The translations under genes were made by a program, and so were the position numbers. This document shows, piece by piece, positions 7,990 to 14,745 of a stretch of DNA of 16,825 bases. The notes under the pieces are model-generated. The model saw only the letters and a list, made by a program, of their open reading frames with translations, was not told where the DNA came from and made no database searches. Where the stretch lies: positions 1 to 16,825 of the forward strand of contig CAKZJI010000245.1 of the NCBI GenBank assembly GCA_936941515.1, read 5' to 3'. Positions within the stretch are counted from its first letter, which is position 1. The number at the start of each line of letters is the position of its first letter. The stretch is from an uncultured Propionibacteriaceae bacterium. GTDB lineage: Bacteria; Actinomycetota; Actinomycetes; Propionibacteriales; Propionibacteriaceae.

Positions 7990-8564
7990 GATTCTCCTGA
8001 GGGTTTCGTCGCCGCGAAGTAAAGGCTGGTCTCACCGTAGTGGCGTACCCAGTTGTCGTCGAGATCGGCAGGCCAGTTGGGCGGGTCCGAGCGGCTGGAG
8101 CGTTCAACAACGACGAGAGCCTGGGGATTGAGTATCCCCGGTGTGAACAAAGGACCAAGGATGCAGTCCAGAGCTGCGGAGTCCAGCTCATAGGGGGGAT
8201 CGGCGAACACCAGGTCCCAGGGGCCGCGCGGCAGCTTCCCCTCAACTCTTGCTCCCCGGACCTCAATCGGCAGCCCACTCCTGCGAGCATTGGCTGTGAT
8301 GAGGGAGGCTGTGTGTGAGTCCACAGCCACCACACGCGATGCCCCGCGACTTGCAGCCTCCAACGCCACAGCCCCGGTTCCGGCGTAGAGGTCCAGCATG
8401 GCGACGCCCTCCAAATGCTGCCCGGCCGGGGCGTCTACCGTCCCGAACCAGGTGGCCAGCGCCGAGAACAGCGCCTCCCGCACCCGGTCGCTGGTCGGCC
8501 GGGTGCCTGCCCTGGGTGAGCCAAGCCTGACTCCCTTGGCTCGGCCTGCGATGATCCTGGTCAT
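7986..8564 (-). CDS. rsmD: 16S rRNA (guanine(966)-N(2))-methyltransferase RsmD
   Basis: SAM-dependent methyltransferase that modifies G966 of 16S rRNA. It has 192 aa. TRIIAGRAKG opens the protein, RPTSDRVREALFS (22-34) is the family's N-terminal motif, LDLYAGTGAVALEAASRGA (57-75) is the SAM-binding motif I and DLVFADPPY (117-125) carries the catalytic DPPY. The ATG at 8562-8564 was chosen because it makes an ATGA overlap with the recG stop and has GGAG 5 nt upstream; an in-frame start at 8579 would only add five residues inside recG. The gene ends in another ATGA overlap with coaD. All motifs are intact. Confidence 0.97.
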   Translation of the reverse strand: MTRIIAGRAKGVRLGSPRAGTRPTSDRVREALFSALATWFGTVDAPAGQHLEGVAMLDLYAGTGAVALEAASRGASRVVAVDSHTASLITANARRSGLPIEVRGARVEGKLPRGPWDLVFADPPYELDSAALDCILGPLFTPGILNPQALVVVERSSRSDPPNWPADLDDNWVRHYGETSLYFAATKPSGES

Positions 8565-10771
8565 CCCTTCTCCAGCCATTCACCGGCCGCGATCTGCTCG
8601 GCCTGCTCAACGAGGTCTTCCAGGAGCGGGTCCTCTGCGGCGCGCGCATCGGCCAGCACATCAGCCGCCAAGCCTTTGGCGCGTTCGATCAGATTGCGAT
8701 CGGCGAGGACACGAAGCAGCTTCAGTGATGACCCGCCGGATTGGGCAGCGCCCAGCACGTCGCCCTCTCGTCGCAGTTCCAGGTCTCTCTCCGCCAATGC
8801 GAATCCATCGGTGGAGGCCACGAGCGCCTGCAGACGCTCCACGGCGTTGAAGGCATCGACGGCGGGGGCGGCGAGCAGCAGGCACAGTCCTGGATGCCCC
8901 CCACGTCCGATGCGACCGCGGAGCTGGTGAAGTTGCGCAATTCCGAAGCGGTCAGCATCCAGAACGACCATGACGGAGGCATTCGGGATGTCAACGCCGA
9001 CCTCGATGACGGTGGTGGCCACCAGCACATCCAGTTCCCCCGCCGCGAAAGAGACCATCGCCTGGTCCCGTTCAGCCGCAGGCTGCCTGCCGTGGACCAT
9101 TCCAACACGCAGTCCCTGCAGTGGCCCCTCTGCCAGCATGGGGGCGATCTCCTCGACTGCGCTGAGGCCAGTTCCATCCTCCAGAGCTCCCTCGGTCTTG
9201 TTTCCGGTGATGGCCGGGCACACCACGAATGCCTGCCGCCCCTGGGCCACCTCCTCCCGGATGCGCTCCCACGCCCTGGCCACCCAGTGGGGATTACGGG
9301 CGGTGTCCACGAAGACTGTCTTGACCTCAGCACGCCCTGCGGGACGATCCCGCAGCTCGATGGTCTCCAGGTCCCCAAAGACCGTCATCGCCACCGAACG
9401 GGGGATCGGCGTGGCGGTCATCACCAGGGTATGGGGCTGCTGGCCTGCCTTGGCCACCAGCGCGGCACGCTGCTCCACACCGAACCGGTGCTGTTCGTCC
9501 ACGACCACGAGACCGAGATCAGCAAATGCGACATCCTCGGACAACAGCGCATGGGTGCCGATCACTATGCCTGCCTCCCCGGAGGCAACCGCCTCGCGGG
9601 CTCTGCGGCGCTTGGCAGCAGTCAGCGTTCCCGTCAGGAGCGCCACCTGGGTGGCCTCCGGCTCGGCCTCAAGGGTGCCCGCAGCTCCCAGCCCTCCCAG
9701 GAGCGCGGTGATGGACGAGTGGTGCTGCTTGGCGAGGACCTCCGTCGGCGCAAGCAGGGCGGCCTGCCCCCCTCCGTCGACGACCGCCAGCATGGCACGC
9801 AGCGCCACCAGTGTCTTTCCTGAGCCGACTTCCCCCTGCAACAGGCGCTGCATGGGATGGCTGGTGGCGAGTTCCTGGAACAGGATCTCCCCCACCTGGC
9901 TCTGCCCCCGGGTGAGCGGGAATGGCAGCCGCGCATCGAATGCCGCGAGCAGGCCGTCGCTCTTGCGCACCCTGGGAACAGCAGTGCGCTCAGCGAGTGC
10001 CGCACGACGATGGGCCATGGCCAGTTGCATGCCGAAGGCCTCATCGAACTTCAGCCGCTCGATGCCACGCTGCGCATCAGCTTCGCTGACGGGTTCATGC
10101 ACCTCACGCAGGGCCTGCGGAAACGCCAGCACACCGGCCTGCTCCACCACCCAGTCCGGCAGGGTGTCACCAAGCGGCAGCACCTGCGGCAGGGCCAAGG
10201 CGATGGCATCGGCGATCTTCCAGGTGACCATCTTCGAGGTCGCCGGGTAGAGGCCGACGAGCCGCGCTCGTTGGATCACCTTCACCATGGCGGCTCGCGC
10301 ATCCGCCTTACGACCTGTGATGGCGCCGAACTCATCAATGATCACGTAGTCGGGATGGCTCAGCTGCGGCTCACCCCGAAACTCACCGACTTTCCCCACA
10401 AAGATCCCTCGCGTACCAGGAGTCAGCTGGTTCGCCCAGAACTTCGCATAGCCGGGTCTTTTGGAGGGCACGAAGAACGCTGCCCGCAGTTGGCCGTGTC
10501 CGTCGGTCAGCACTGTCTCCACCCGCGTGGTCCTGCCGTCGATCACGTTCGTATGCCGCACCCGTGCGACCACTGCGACGTCCTCGCCGGGTCTGAGTGT
10601 GCTGAAGTCGCTCATCTCAGTGCCCGCGAGGTAACGACGTGGCGCATGCCGCAGCAGATCACCCAGAGTGAAAAGCCCCAGCTTCGCCAGCTCGTGGGCG
10701 GAGTCTGCCCCCACGACATCGCGCAGCCTACGGCTCAGCTCACGATAGATCGGCGTACGAAAGCTGGTCAT
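8561..10771 (-). CDS. recG: ATP-dependent DNA helicase RecG
   Basis: Superfamily 2 helicase that remodels stalled replication forks and branch-migrates Holliday junctions. It has 736 aa. An N-terminal wedge/OB domain (about 60-145) precedes the motor: Walker A GEVGSGKT (313-320), DEQH (425-428), MTATPIPRS (451-459), and VATTVIEVGVDIPNA and QLRGRIGRGG (616-625) in the second RecA-like lobe. The C-terminal RecG segment FALAERDLELRREGDVLG is present. The ATG at 10769-10771 is preferred; an in-frame TTG at 10799-10801 is possible and neither has a convincing ribosome-binding site. A 28-codon frame with a good site ends 10 bp upstream and may couple translation. The next gene upstream is the zeta-like toxin (its stop is 56 bp away); rsmD follows with an ATGA overlap. 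Confidence 0.98.
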   Translation of the reverse strand: MTSFRTPIYRELSRRLRDVVGADSAHELAKLGLFTLGDLLRHAPRRYLAGTEMSDFSTLRPGEDVAVVARVRHTNVIDGRTTRVETVLTDGHGQLRAAFFVPSKRPGYAKFWANQLTPGTRGIFVGKVGEFRGEPQLSHPDYVIIDEFGAITGRKADARAAMVKVIQRARLVGLYPATSKMVTWKIADAIALALPQVLPLGDTLPDWVVEQAGVLAFPQALREVHEPVSEADAQRGIERLKFDEAFGMQLAMAHRRAALAERTAVPRVRKSDGLLAAFDARLPFPLTRGQSQVGEILFQELATSHPMQRLLQGEVGSGKTLVALRAMLAVVDGGGQAALLAPTEVLAKQHHSSITALLGGLGAAGTLEAEPEATQVALLTGTLTAAKRRRAREAVASGEAGIVIGTHALLSEDVAFADLGLVVVDEQHRFGVEQRAALVAKAGQQPHTLVMTATPIPRSVAMTVFGDLETIELRDRPAGRAEVKTVFVDTARNPHWVARAWERIREEVAQGRQAFVVCPAITGNKTEGALEDGTGLSAVEEIAPMLAEGPLQGLRVGMVHGRQPAAERDQAMVSFAAGELDVLVATTVIEVGVDIPNASVMVVLDADRFGIAQLHQLRGRIGRGGHPGLCLLLAAPAVDAFNAVERLQALVASTDGFALAERDLELRREGDVLGAAQSGGSSLKLLRVLADRNLIERAKGLAADVLADARAAEDPLLEDLVEQAEQIAAGEWLEKG

Positions 10772-10781
10772 GGGTGCGAGC

Positions 10782-10868
10782 CTACCGATCAGGGCTGACA
10801 AACCCCGACGATGCCCCCGCAGCGACCTCAGCGTTCCATGCCCGGTCCTGGTCTGCGCCGATGGGCAT
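10782..10868 (-). CDS. Possible 28-aa leader peptide upstream of recG
   Basis: A short frame starting at ATG 10866-10868 and ending at TAG 10782-10784, beginning MPIGADQDRAWNAEVAAG. Its AGGAG with 7-nt spacing is one of the best ribosome-binding sites in this part of the window. It overlaps the last 13 codons of the toxin gene in another frame and stops 10 bp before the recG ATG, which itself has only a poor site. It could be a translation-coupling leader for recG. No homology is recognised and the length is too short for compositional proof, so it is a candidate only. Confidence 0.3.
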   Translation of the reverse strand: MPIGADQDRAWNAEVAAGASSGFVSPDR

Positions 10869-11943
10869 GGTGACTCTCCTGGCGAGACGGCTGAGCACGC
10901 GGATGTGGCTGCTTTCCAGCTAAAAAACTCTCGCGCAGGCTGGACAAAGCCTCCTGAAACCTCACCGTGTTCGCTGCGATGTCATCGCAAAGCTCAGTCT
11001 CCCCTTCCCTGACAGCGCCGTAGTCACGTTTGTGGCCTTTCCGATCCCAGACGGCAACCCGATCGGGCCGTCCCAGTTCGCGTGAAACCACCGTCAGCTG
11101 GACATACTCAAACGCCTCAATTCCAGATGCCAGTTCCCGAGTCTGGTGGGCATTGGCGAGAGGGCGCGATGCCTTGCCCCCATCCGGTGTTCCCTGATAC
11201 ATCGAGCTGACCGCCTCAGGCGGGGTGAACCGGGCGGAAGCATCACCGCGGCTGCGAGGCTCAGCCCATCGCCGCTTTGCCCCGTCCAGCGCCAGCTGCT
11301 CAGAGGCATCGACTGCAACCACATCCAGTCGAGTGTACCTAGCATCCATCAGCTCACGAACCAGTCGCGGGCCCTGCCCCTCATGGCCCAGCACGGGATC
11401 CGCCGACCACTGGAGAGTCCCCTCGATCACCACGTTGGTGCGGTCTTTCAGCAGATCTGCACGGATGTCATCGGCCAGTTGCGTGGAATACCGGTGCACC
11501 AGCGTCGCGAATTCCCCAATCAGCACCCCCTTGCCATCCGGCAGGAGCCCACAGGACGCAGCCAAGCCTTCCCAGTACGCCCTCACCGGCGCCAGCCGGT
11601 CCTCTGACAGCCGCGGTCCTCTTGGGGGGTTCATCCCCAGCAGCAGTTGCTTCACATCATCCGCGTCGATCGTCACATAGCGCGACCGATCAATCTGCAG
11701 GGCACCCACTTCCTGAGCCATCGCGATGCCGCGGCTCTTCCCAGCACCTGGCGGACCAGCCATCAGCACCGCACAGCCTTCCCGTGCTCCCTTCTCCGCG
11801 GCATAGGCCCTATACGCTTGACGAATCTCCAGGCCATACTGAAACCAGACGCTGGCCTCCTCTGGAGGAGCAGACAGCGAATGCTCCTCCCCCAAATGTT
11901 CAATACGCCATTGCAACGCCCTGGCGGTAATCTCTGGATTCAC
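10828..11943 (-). CDS. Zeta-toxin-like P-loop kinase (putative toxin of a toxin-antitoxin pair)
   Basis: A 371-aa zeta-toxin/PezT-type protein. Characterised zeta toxins phosphorylate UDP-N-acetylglucosamine and block peptidoglycan synthesis; that activity is inferred here. Walker A GPPGAGKS lies at 63-70, VTIDADDVKQLL (90-101) supplies the acidic residues after it, NVVIEGTL at 170-177 matches the family NLLIEGT strand, and AKRRW at 222-226 may supply arginine residues near the phosphates. About 55 residues precede the P-loop, longer than in classical zeta. The C-terminal 30 residues (342-371) are basic, His- and Pro-rich and look non-globular. The start is a GTG at 11941-11943 with a weak site, 21 bp after the stop of the helix-turn-helix gene, so the two are an operon. 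A T-TTT-TTA heptamer is in frame at codons 339-341. Confidence 0.85.
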   Translation of the reverse strand: MNPEITARALQWRIEHLGEEHSLSAPPEEASVWFQYGLEIRQAYRAYAAEKGAREGCAVLMAGPPGAGKSRGIAMAQEVGALQIDRSRYVTIDADDVKQLLLGMNPPRGPRLSEDRLAPVRAYWEGLAASCGLLPDGKGVLIGEFATLVHRYSTQLADDIRADLLKDRTNVVIEGTLQWSADPVLGHEGQGPRLVRELMDARYTRLDVVAVDASEQLALDGAKRRWAEPRSRGDASARFTPPEAVSSMYQGTPDGGKASRPLANAHQTRELASGIEAFEYVQLTVVSRELGRPDRVAVWDRKGHKRDYGAVREGETELCDDIAANTVRFQEALSSLRESFLAGKQPHPRAQPSRQESHHAHRRRPGPGMER

Positions 11944-11964
11944 GTATCCGCCCGTCGACTCCTG

Positions 11965-12390
11965 TCAGCGGCTGAGGCCGAGCTCACGACGGCGTTCCCT
12001 CGTGATCTGAGACAGCTCCCGGAACTCCTCGCGCGTCAGGAATCCATCGAATTCCAGGTCACGCACTTCATCCCACGTTCCCCGCACCACCACATCTTCA
12101 TGATGCTCGGCAAAGGTATAGGGCCAAGAGCGCAGCTGCTCCATCATCTCCTCGCGGCTGATCTCCCCCACCGCACACCGCCACCCGACCTCTTGCGGCG
12201 TCGATTCCAAATACCTTTGTGGTTCCTCTCGCATATATCGAAGCGTCGATTCGACCCAGCCCACACGAGCATTGATCCGGGCAGCTATCTCCTCTGCTCC
12301 CAGCCCTTGGCCCGACAGCCTCCACATCTCGTGCCGTTGCCGGACCGGCAGTAGATACCGCTCAGCTCTTTCCCTCAAACTCTCAGCCAT
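11965..12390 (-). CDS. Helix-turn-helix protein, probable antitoxin partner of the zeta-like kinase
   Basis: A 141-aa soluble, charged protein. Residues 25-52 (LSGQGLGAEEIAARINARVG and following) read as a helix-turn-helix suited to DNA binding; the C-terminal half (about 76-137) is rich in Glu, Arg and Trp and contains GTWDEVRDLEFDGFLTREEF, a plausible toxin-binding module. It does not match epsilon or PezA in any way I can recognise, so the antitoxin role rests on position: it is the upstream gene, 21 bp from the kinase, on the same strand. The ATG at 12388-12390 has AGGAGG 5 nt upstream, the strongest ribosome-binding site in the window, fitting higher antitoxin synthesis. It could instead be a plain autoregulator. 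Confidence 0.7.
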   Translation of the reverse strand: MAESLRERAERYLLPVRQRHEMWRLSGQGLGAEEIAARINARVGWVESTLRYMREEPQRYLESTPQEVGWRCAVGEISREEMMEQLRSWPYTFAEHHEDVVVRGTWDEVRDLEFDGFLTREEFRELSQITRERRRELGLSR

Positions 12391-12395
12391 CGAGT

Positions 12396-12471
12396 CCTCC
12401 TGACACCAGCATCTCCTCTTTGAGACCCACCTCCTGGCTGGAAGCCTACCACGACCAGAATTTGCCTCCTG
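12396..12471. repeat. Three CAGGAGG heptamers at 34-35 bp intervals upstream of the antitoxin gene
   Basis: On the minus strand CAGGAGG occurs at 12465-12471, 12430-12436 and 12396-12402, with start-to-start distances of 35 and 34 bp. The last copy is the ribosome-binding site of the helix-turn-helix gene. The others have no associated start at normal spacing. They could be operator half-sites or chance copies of a ribosome-binding motif. This stretch otherwise contains no convincing promoter (a TAGGCT near 12446 is the best -10 candidate). Confidence 0.3.
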
Positions 12472-12475
12472 CGCC

Positions 12476-12616
12476 TCAGGGTGTGATTGCCCCTCTCACG
12501 TCAATTGCGATGTCCTGCTGCTCCTCATAGATTCCCGAGCCCAGGTGCTCCCTGCGCAGACGAAGGACAATCTGAGCATCGACGCCACAGATCAGGCACC
12601 ACTGCTGTGCGCTCAT
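12476..12616 (-). CDS. Possible 46-aa CxxC microprotein
   Basis: A complete short frame with an ATG start (12614-12616) and TGA stop (12476-12478). It opens MSAQQWCLICGVDAQIV and continues with REHLGSGIYEEQQDIAIDV. The amino-acid make-up looks protein-like: a CLIC pair (Cys7/Cys10) of metal-binding or redox type, a basic middle, and an acidic EEQQD segment, with about 70 percent G or C at third codon positions. Against it: there is no clear ribosome-binding site, and the start codon lies in the loop of a small hairpin directly after the rpmB terminator. It is not a family I recognise. It precedes the helix-turn-helix gene by 85 bp on the same strand and could be a third member of that module or a gene remnant. 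Confidence 0.4.
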   Translation of the reverse strand: MSAQQWCLICGVDAQIVLRLRREHLGSGIYEEQQDIAIDVRGAITP

Positions 12617-12622
12617 CGCACA
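12606..12622 (-). terminator. Second small hairpin after the rpmB terminator
   Basis: TGTGCG (12606-12611) and CGCACA (12617-12622) form a perfect 6-bp stem with a 5-nt loop directly downstream of the main rpmB terminator. Tandem hairpins occur in actinobacterial terminators. The loop contains the ATG of the possible 46-aa frame, so it could equally influence its translation. Confidence 0.4.
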
Positions 12623-12623
12623 C

Positions 12624-12654
12624 AAGGGCCCGGAGCCTCAGCCCCGGGCCCCTT
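12624..12654 (-). terminator. rpmB terminator hairpin
   Basis: An 11-bp stem (GGGCCCGGAGC at 12626-12636 with GCCCCGGGCCC at 12641-12651, one G-U pair) with a 4-nt loop, and AA/TT outside the stem, starts 14 bp after the rpmB stop. It is the strongest hairpin in the window. Only TTGTG follows it, so the U-tract is weak, as is common in GC-rich actinobacteria. It should separate rpmB from the toxin-antitoxin genes. Confidence 0.75.
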
Positions 12655-12667
12655 AAACGAGTGTGAC

Positions 12668-12853
12668 TCAGCGGGTGACCTTCCCGGCCTTGAGGCAGGA
12701 GGTGCACACATTGAGGCGCTTGGGAGCCCCGGCCACGGTGGCGCGGACGCGCTGGATGTTGGGGTTCCAGCGGCGGTTGGTCTTCTTCTTGGACCAGGGC
12801 ACGTTGTGACCGAAGCCAGGTCCCTTGGCGCAGATATCGCAAACGGCTGCCAC
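12668..12853 (-). CDS. rpmB: 50S ribosomal protein L28
   Basis: A 61-aa large-subunit ribosomal protein. It reads AAVCDICAKGPGFGHNV, then RRWNPNIQRVRA, and ends NVCTSCLKAGKVTR. Both CxxC pairs are present, so this is the zinc-binding form. The GTG at 12851-12853 is chosen because AAGGAG lies 6 nt upstream and the family begins at this point; an in-frame ATG at 12872-12874 has no ribosome-binding site and would itself contain that signal. A promoter at 12940-12969 and a strong terminator just downstream make it a single-gene transcript. In relatives a DAK-domain gene commonly follows before recG; here a toxin-antitoxin module sits in that place. Confidence 0.97.
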   Translation of the reverse strand: MAAVCDICAKGPGFGHNVPWSKKKTNRRWNPNIQRVRATVAGAPKRLNVCTSCLKAGKVTR

Positions 12854-12878
12854 TGGATTCTCCTTGTTGCTCATGCCA

Positions 12879-12895
12879 GGCGCACAGAGTGCGCC
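12879..12895 (-). promoter_or_regulatory. Hairpin in the rpmB 5' leader
   Basis: GGCGCAC (12879-12885) and GTGCGCC (12889-12895) form a perfect 7-bp stem with a 3-nt loop, 25 bp upstream of the rpmB start and just ahead of its ribosome-binding site. Ribosomal protein leaders often carry structures for autogenous control; here that is inference from position. Confidence 0.4.
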
Positions 12896-12939
12896 CGATT
12901 CGATCATGTGGGCTGCCCTTCAGCATGGGCAACCGGTAG

Positions 12940-12969
12940 ATCATAACCCGAGTCCTCGGTAAACCTCAA
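12940..12969 (-). promoter_or_regulatory. rpmB promoter
   Basis: TTGAGG (12964-12969) and TATGAT (12940-12945) with an 18-bp spacer on the minus strand, starting 10 bp after the rnj stop. The -10 box differs from TATAAT at one base. Predicted initiation near 12933 gives a leader of about 80 nt containing the hairpin at 12879-12895. Confidence 0.6.
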
Positions 12970-12978
12970 ACTCGTGGA

Positions 12979-14655
12979 CTACGTGGCGACGACCACGGGC
13001 ACGATCATGGGGCGGCGCCTCAGCCTACGGGAAACCCAGGCGCCGATGGTGCGTCGGATCACCTGCTGAAGCCGGTAGACATCGTCGACGCCATCGTCCA
13101 GAGCCTGCTCAAGATCCCCCAGGATCTGCTCACGCACACCGTCGAACACCGAGGGGTCCTCGGCGAATCCACGGGCATGAATGTCGAGTCCGCCGATGAT
13201 CTTCCGAGTGTGGAGGCTGACCACCGCGACGACGGAGATGAATCCCTCCTCCCCCAGGATCAGCCGGTCGCTGATGAATTCGGTGCTGTCACCTACCGTG
13301 GAGCCGTCGACGAAGACGTATGAGGCGTCAACCCTGCCGACCTTGCGGGCCTTCCCATCCACGAGGTCCACCACATCACCGTCCTCACACACGACGGTGT
13401 TCTCCGCGGGGACCCCCGTCGCGATGGCCAGTTTCGCATTGGCAATAAGGTGCCGGATCTCACCATGAACCGGCATGACATTCTTGGGAGTCAGGATGTT
13501 GTAGCAGTACAGCAGCTCACCGGCGGAGGCATGCCCGGACACGTGCACGAAGGCATTTCCCTTGTGCACCACCTGGGCGCCGAGTTTCGTCAGTCCGTTG
13601 ATGACGCGGTACACCGAGTTCTCATTTCCGGGAATCAGCGAACTGGCTAGCAGCACGATGTCCCCGGGCCCCAGCTCAATGACAGGGTGTTCACGGTTGG
13701 CGATACGACTCAGCGCGGCCAGCGGCTCCCCTTGAGATCCGGTGGAGATGATGACGACCTTGTCGTCGGGATATTTGTCGATGTCCTTCATATCGATCAG
13801 CACGTTGGCGGGCACGTTCAGGTAGCCGAGGTCCCGCGCAGTGGCCATGTTTCGCACCATCGAGCGCCCGACATAGGCCACCTTGCGACCATGCTTCACA
13901 GCCAGGTTGAGCACCTGTTGGACCCTGTGCACGTGAGAGGCGAAGCAGGCGACGATCAGCTTCTGCTGGGCCTGATCGAAGACACGGGCCAAGGCGGGCT
14001 CAATGTCCTTCTCCAACGGGGTGAACCCCGGTGTCTCCGCGTTGGTGGAGTCTGCCATGAAGAGATCAACGCCCTCATCCGCCAGCCGCGCGAATCCCCG
14101 CAGGTCAGTGATGCGACCATCAAGGGGCAGCTGATCCATCTTGAAGTCACCGGTGTGCAGGACAGTCCCGGCTCTGGTGCGCAGCGCAACCGCCAGTCCG
14201 TCGGGAATTGAGTGGTTCACCGCGAAGAACTCAAACTCGAAGGCCCCCGCGCTGTGCCGCTCCCCCTCATGCACCTCGATCAGCCTGTGGCCGCGGATGC
14301 GATGCTCCTTCAGCTTGTTCGCCACTAGGGCCAGCGTGAGCTTGGATCCATAGACCGGGATGTCCGCCCGCTGCCGCAGCAGATACGGGACAGCACCGAT
14401 GTGGTCCTCATGCCCGTGGGTGAGCACCAGCGCCACGATGTCGTTCAGACGCTCCGAGAGCAGATCCAGGGCGGGGAGGATCAAGTCGACCCCAGGATGC
14501 CGATCCTCCGGGAACAGGACTCCGCAATCGACCAGGGCAATCTCACCATCGATCTCGAAGGAGGCGCTGTTGCGCCCGACATCACCCAAGCCTCCGAGCG
14601 GCGTGATTCGAAGGGTGCCGGGCTTCAACTCGGGAGGTGTACGCAGGTCACTCAC
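12979..14655 (-). CDS. rnj: Ribonuclease J
   Basis: Metallo-beta-lactamase/beta-CASP nuclease with endo- and 5'-3' exonuclease activity in mRNA decay and rRNA maturation. It has 558 aa. LRITPLGGLGDVGRN opens the catalytic domain; the zinc motif LTHGHEDHIG lies at 78-87, HTGDFKMD and the beta-CASP segment with SHVHRVQQ follow, HVSGHAS and MPVHGEIRHL complete the metal site, and the C-terminal domain ends in RRTIGAWVSRRLRRRPMI. The start is a GTG at 14653-14655. No ribosome-binding site is present, but TACTCT (14662-14667) lies 6 nt upstream, where a -10 box for a leaderless transcript would be. A second in-frame GTG at 14677-14679 is less likely. The usual dapA neighbour is missing here. Confidence 0.96.
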   Translation of the reverse strand: MSDLRTPPELKPGTLRITPLGGLGDVGRNSASFEIDGEIALVDCGVLFPEDRHPGVDLILPALDLLSERLNDIVALVLTHGHEDHIGAVPYLLRQRADIPVYGSKLTLALVANKLKEHRIRGHRLIEVHEGERHSAGAFEFEFFAVNHSIPDGLAVALRTRAGTVLHTGDFKMDQLPLDGRITDLRGFARLADEGVDLFMADSTNAETPGFTPLEKDIEPALARVFDQAQQKLIVACFASHVHRVQQVLNLAVKHGRKVAYVGRSMVRNMATARDLGYLNVPANVLIDMKDIDKYPDDKVVIISTGSQGEPLAALSRIANREHPVIELGPGDIVLLASSLIPGNENSVYRVINGLTKLGAQVVHKGNAFVHVSGHASAGELLYCYNILTPKNVMPVHGEIRHLIANAKLAIATGVPAENTVVCEDGDVVDLVDGKARKVGRVDASYVFVDGSTVGDSTEFISDRLILGEEGFISVVAVVSLHTRKIIGGLDIHARGFAEDPSVFDGVREQILGDLEQALDDGVDDVYRLQQVIRRTIGAWVSRRLRRRPMIVPVVVAT

Positions 14656-14661
14656 CCGTCC

Positions 14662-14667
14662 AGAGTA
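14662..14667 (-). promoter_or_regulatory. -10 box for leaderless rnj transcription
   Basis: TACTCT on the minus strand (TANNNT consensus) is followed by six bases and then the rnj GTG, so the first transcribed base would be the G of the start codon. The -35 region is weak (GCGACT at 18 bp). It explains the absent ribosome-binding site. Confidence 0.5.
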
Positions 14668-14732
14668 GTGCCCGCCCACCGGAAAAGTCGCGCTGCCCTC
14701 TGAAGGAGGAAGTCAGGTCCTAGGGGCATCAG

Positions 14733-14738
14733 TACACT
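14733..14738 (+). promoter_or_regulatory. -10 box for leaderless GNAT gene transcription
   Basis: TACACT (TANNNT consensus) is followed by seven bases and then the ATG at 14746. The gene has no ribosome-binding site at normal spacing. The best -35 candidate is AAGTCA at 14710-14715 with 17-bp spacing (3 of 6 matches). Confidence 0.5.
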
Positions 14739-14745
14739 GGCGGCC

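Noticed and set aside
8741..10250. Overlapping plus-strand frames of 360 and 426 codons
   Set aside because: Both run antisense to recG, whose helicase motifs are complete and in order; neither shadow shows a recognisable domain or start signal.
12525..12944. 139-codon minus-strand frame spanning rpmB and its terminator
   Set aside because: It reads rpmB in the wrong frame and passes through the terminator hairpin; the L28 frame and the 46-codon frame explain the region better.
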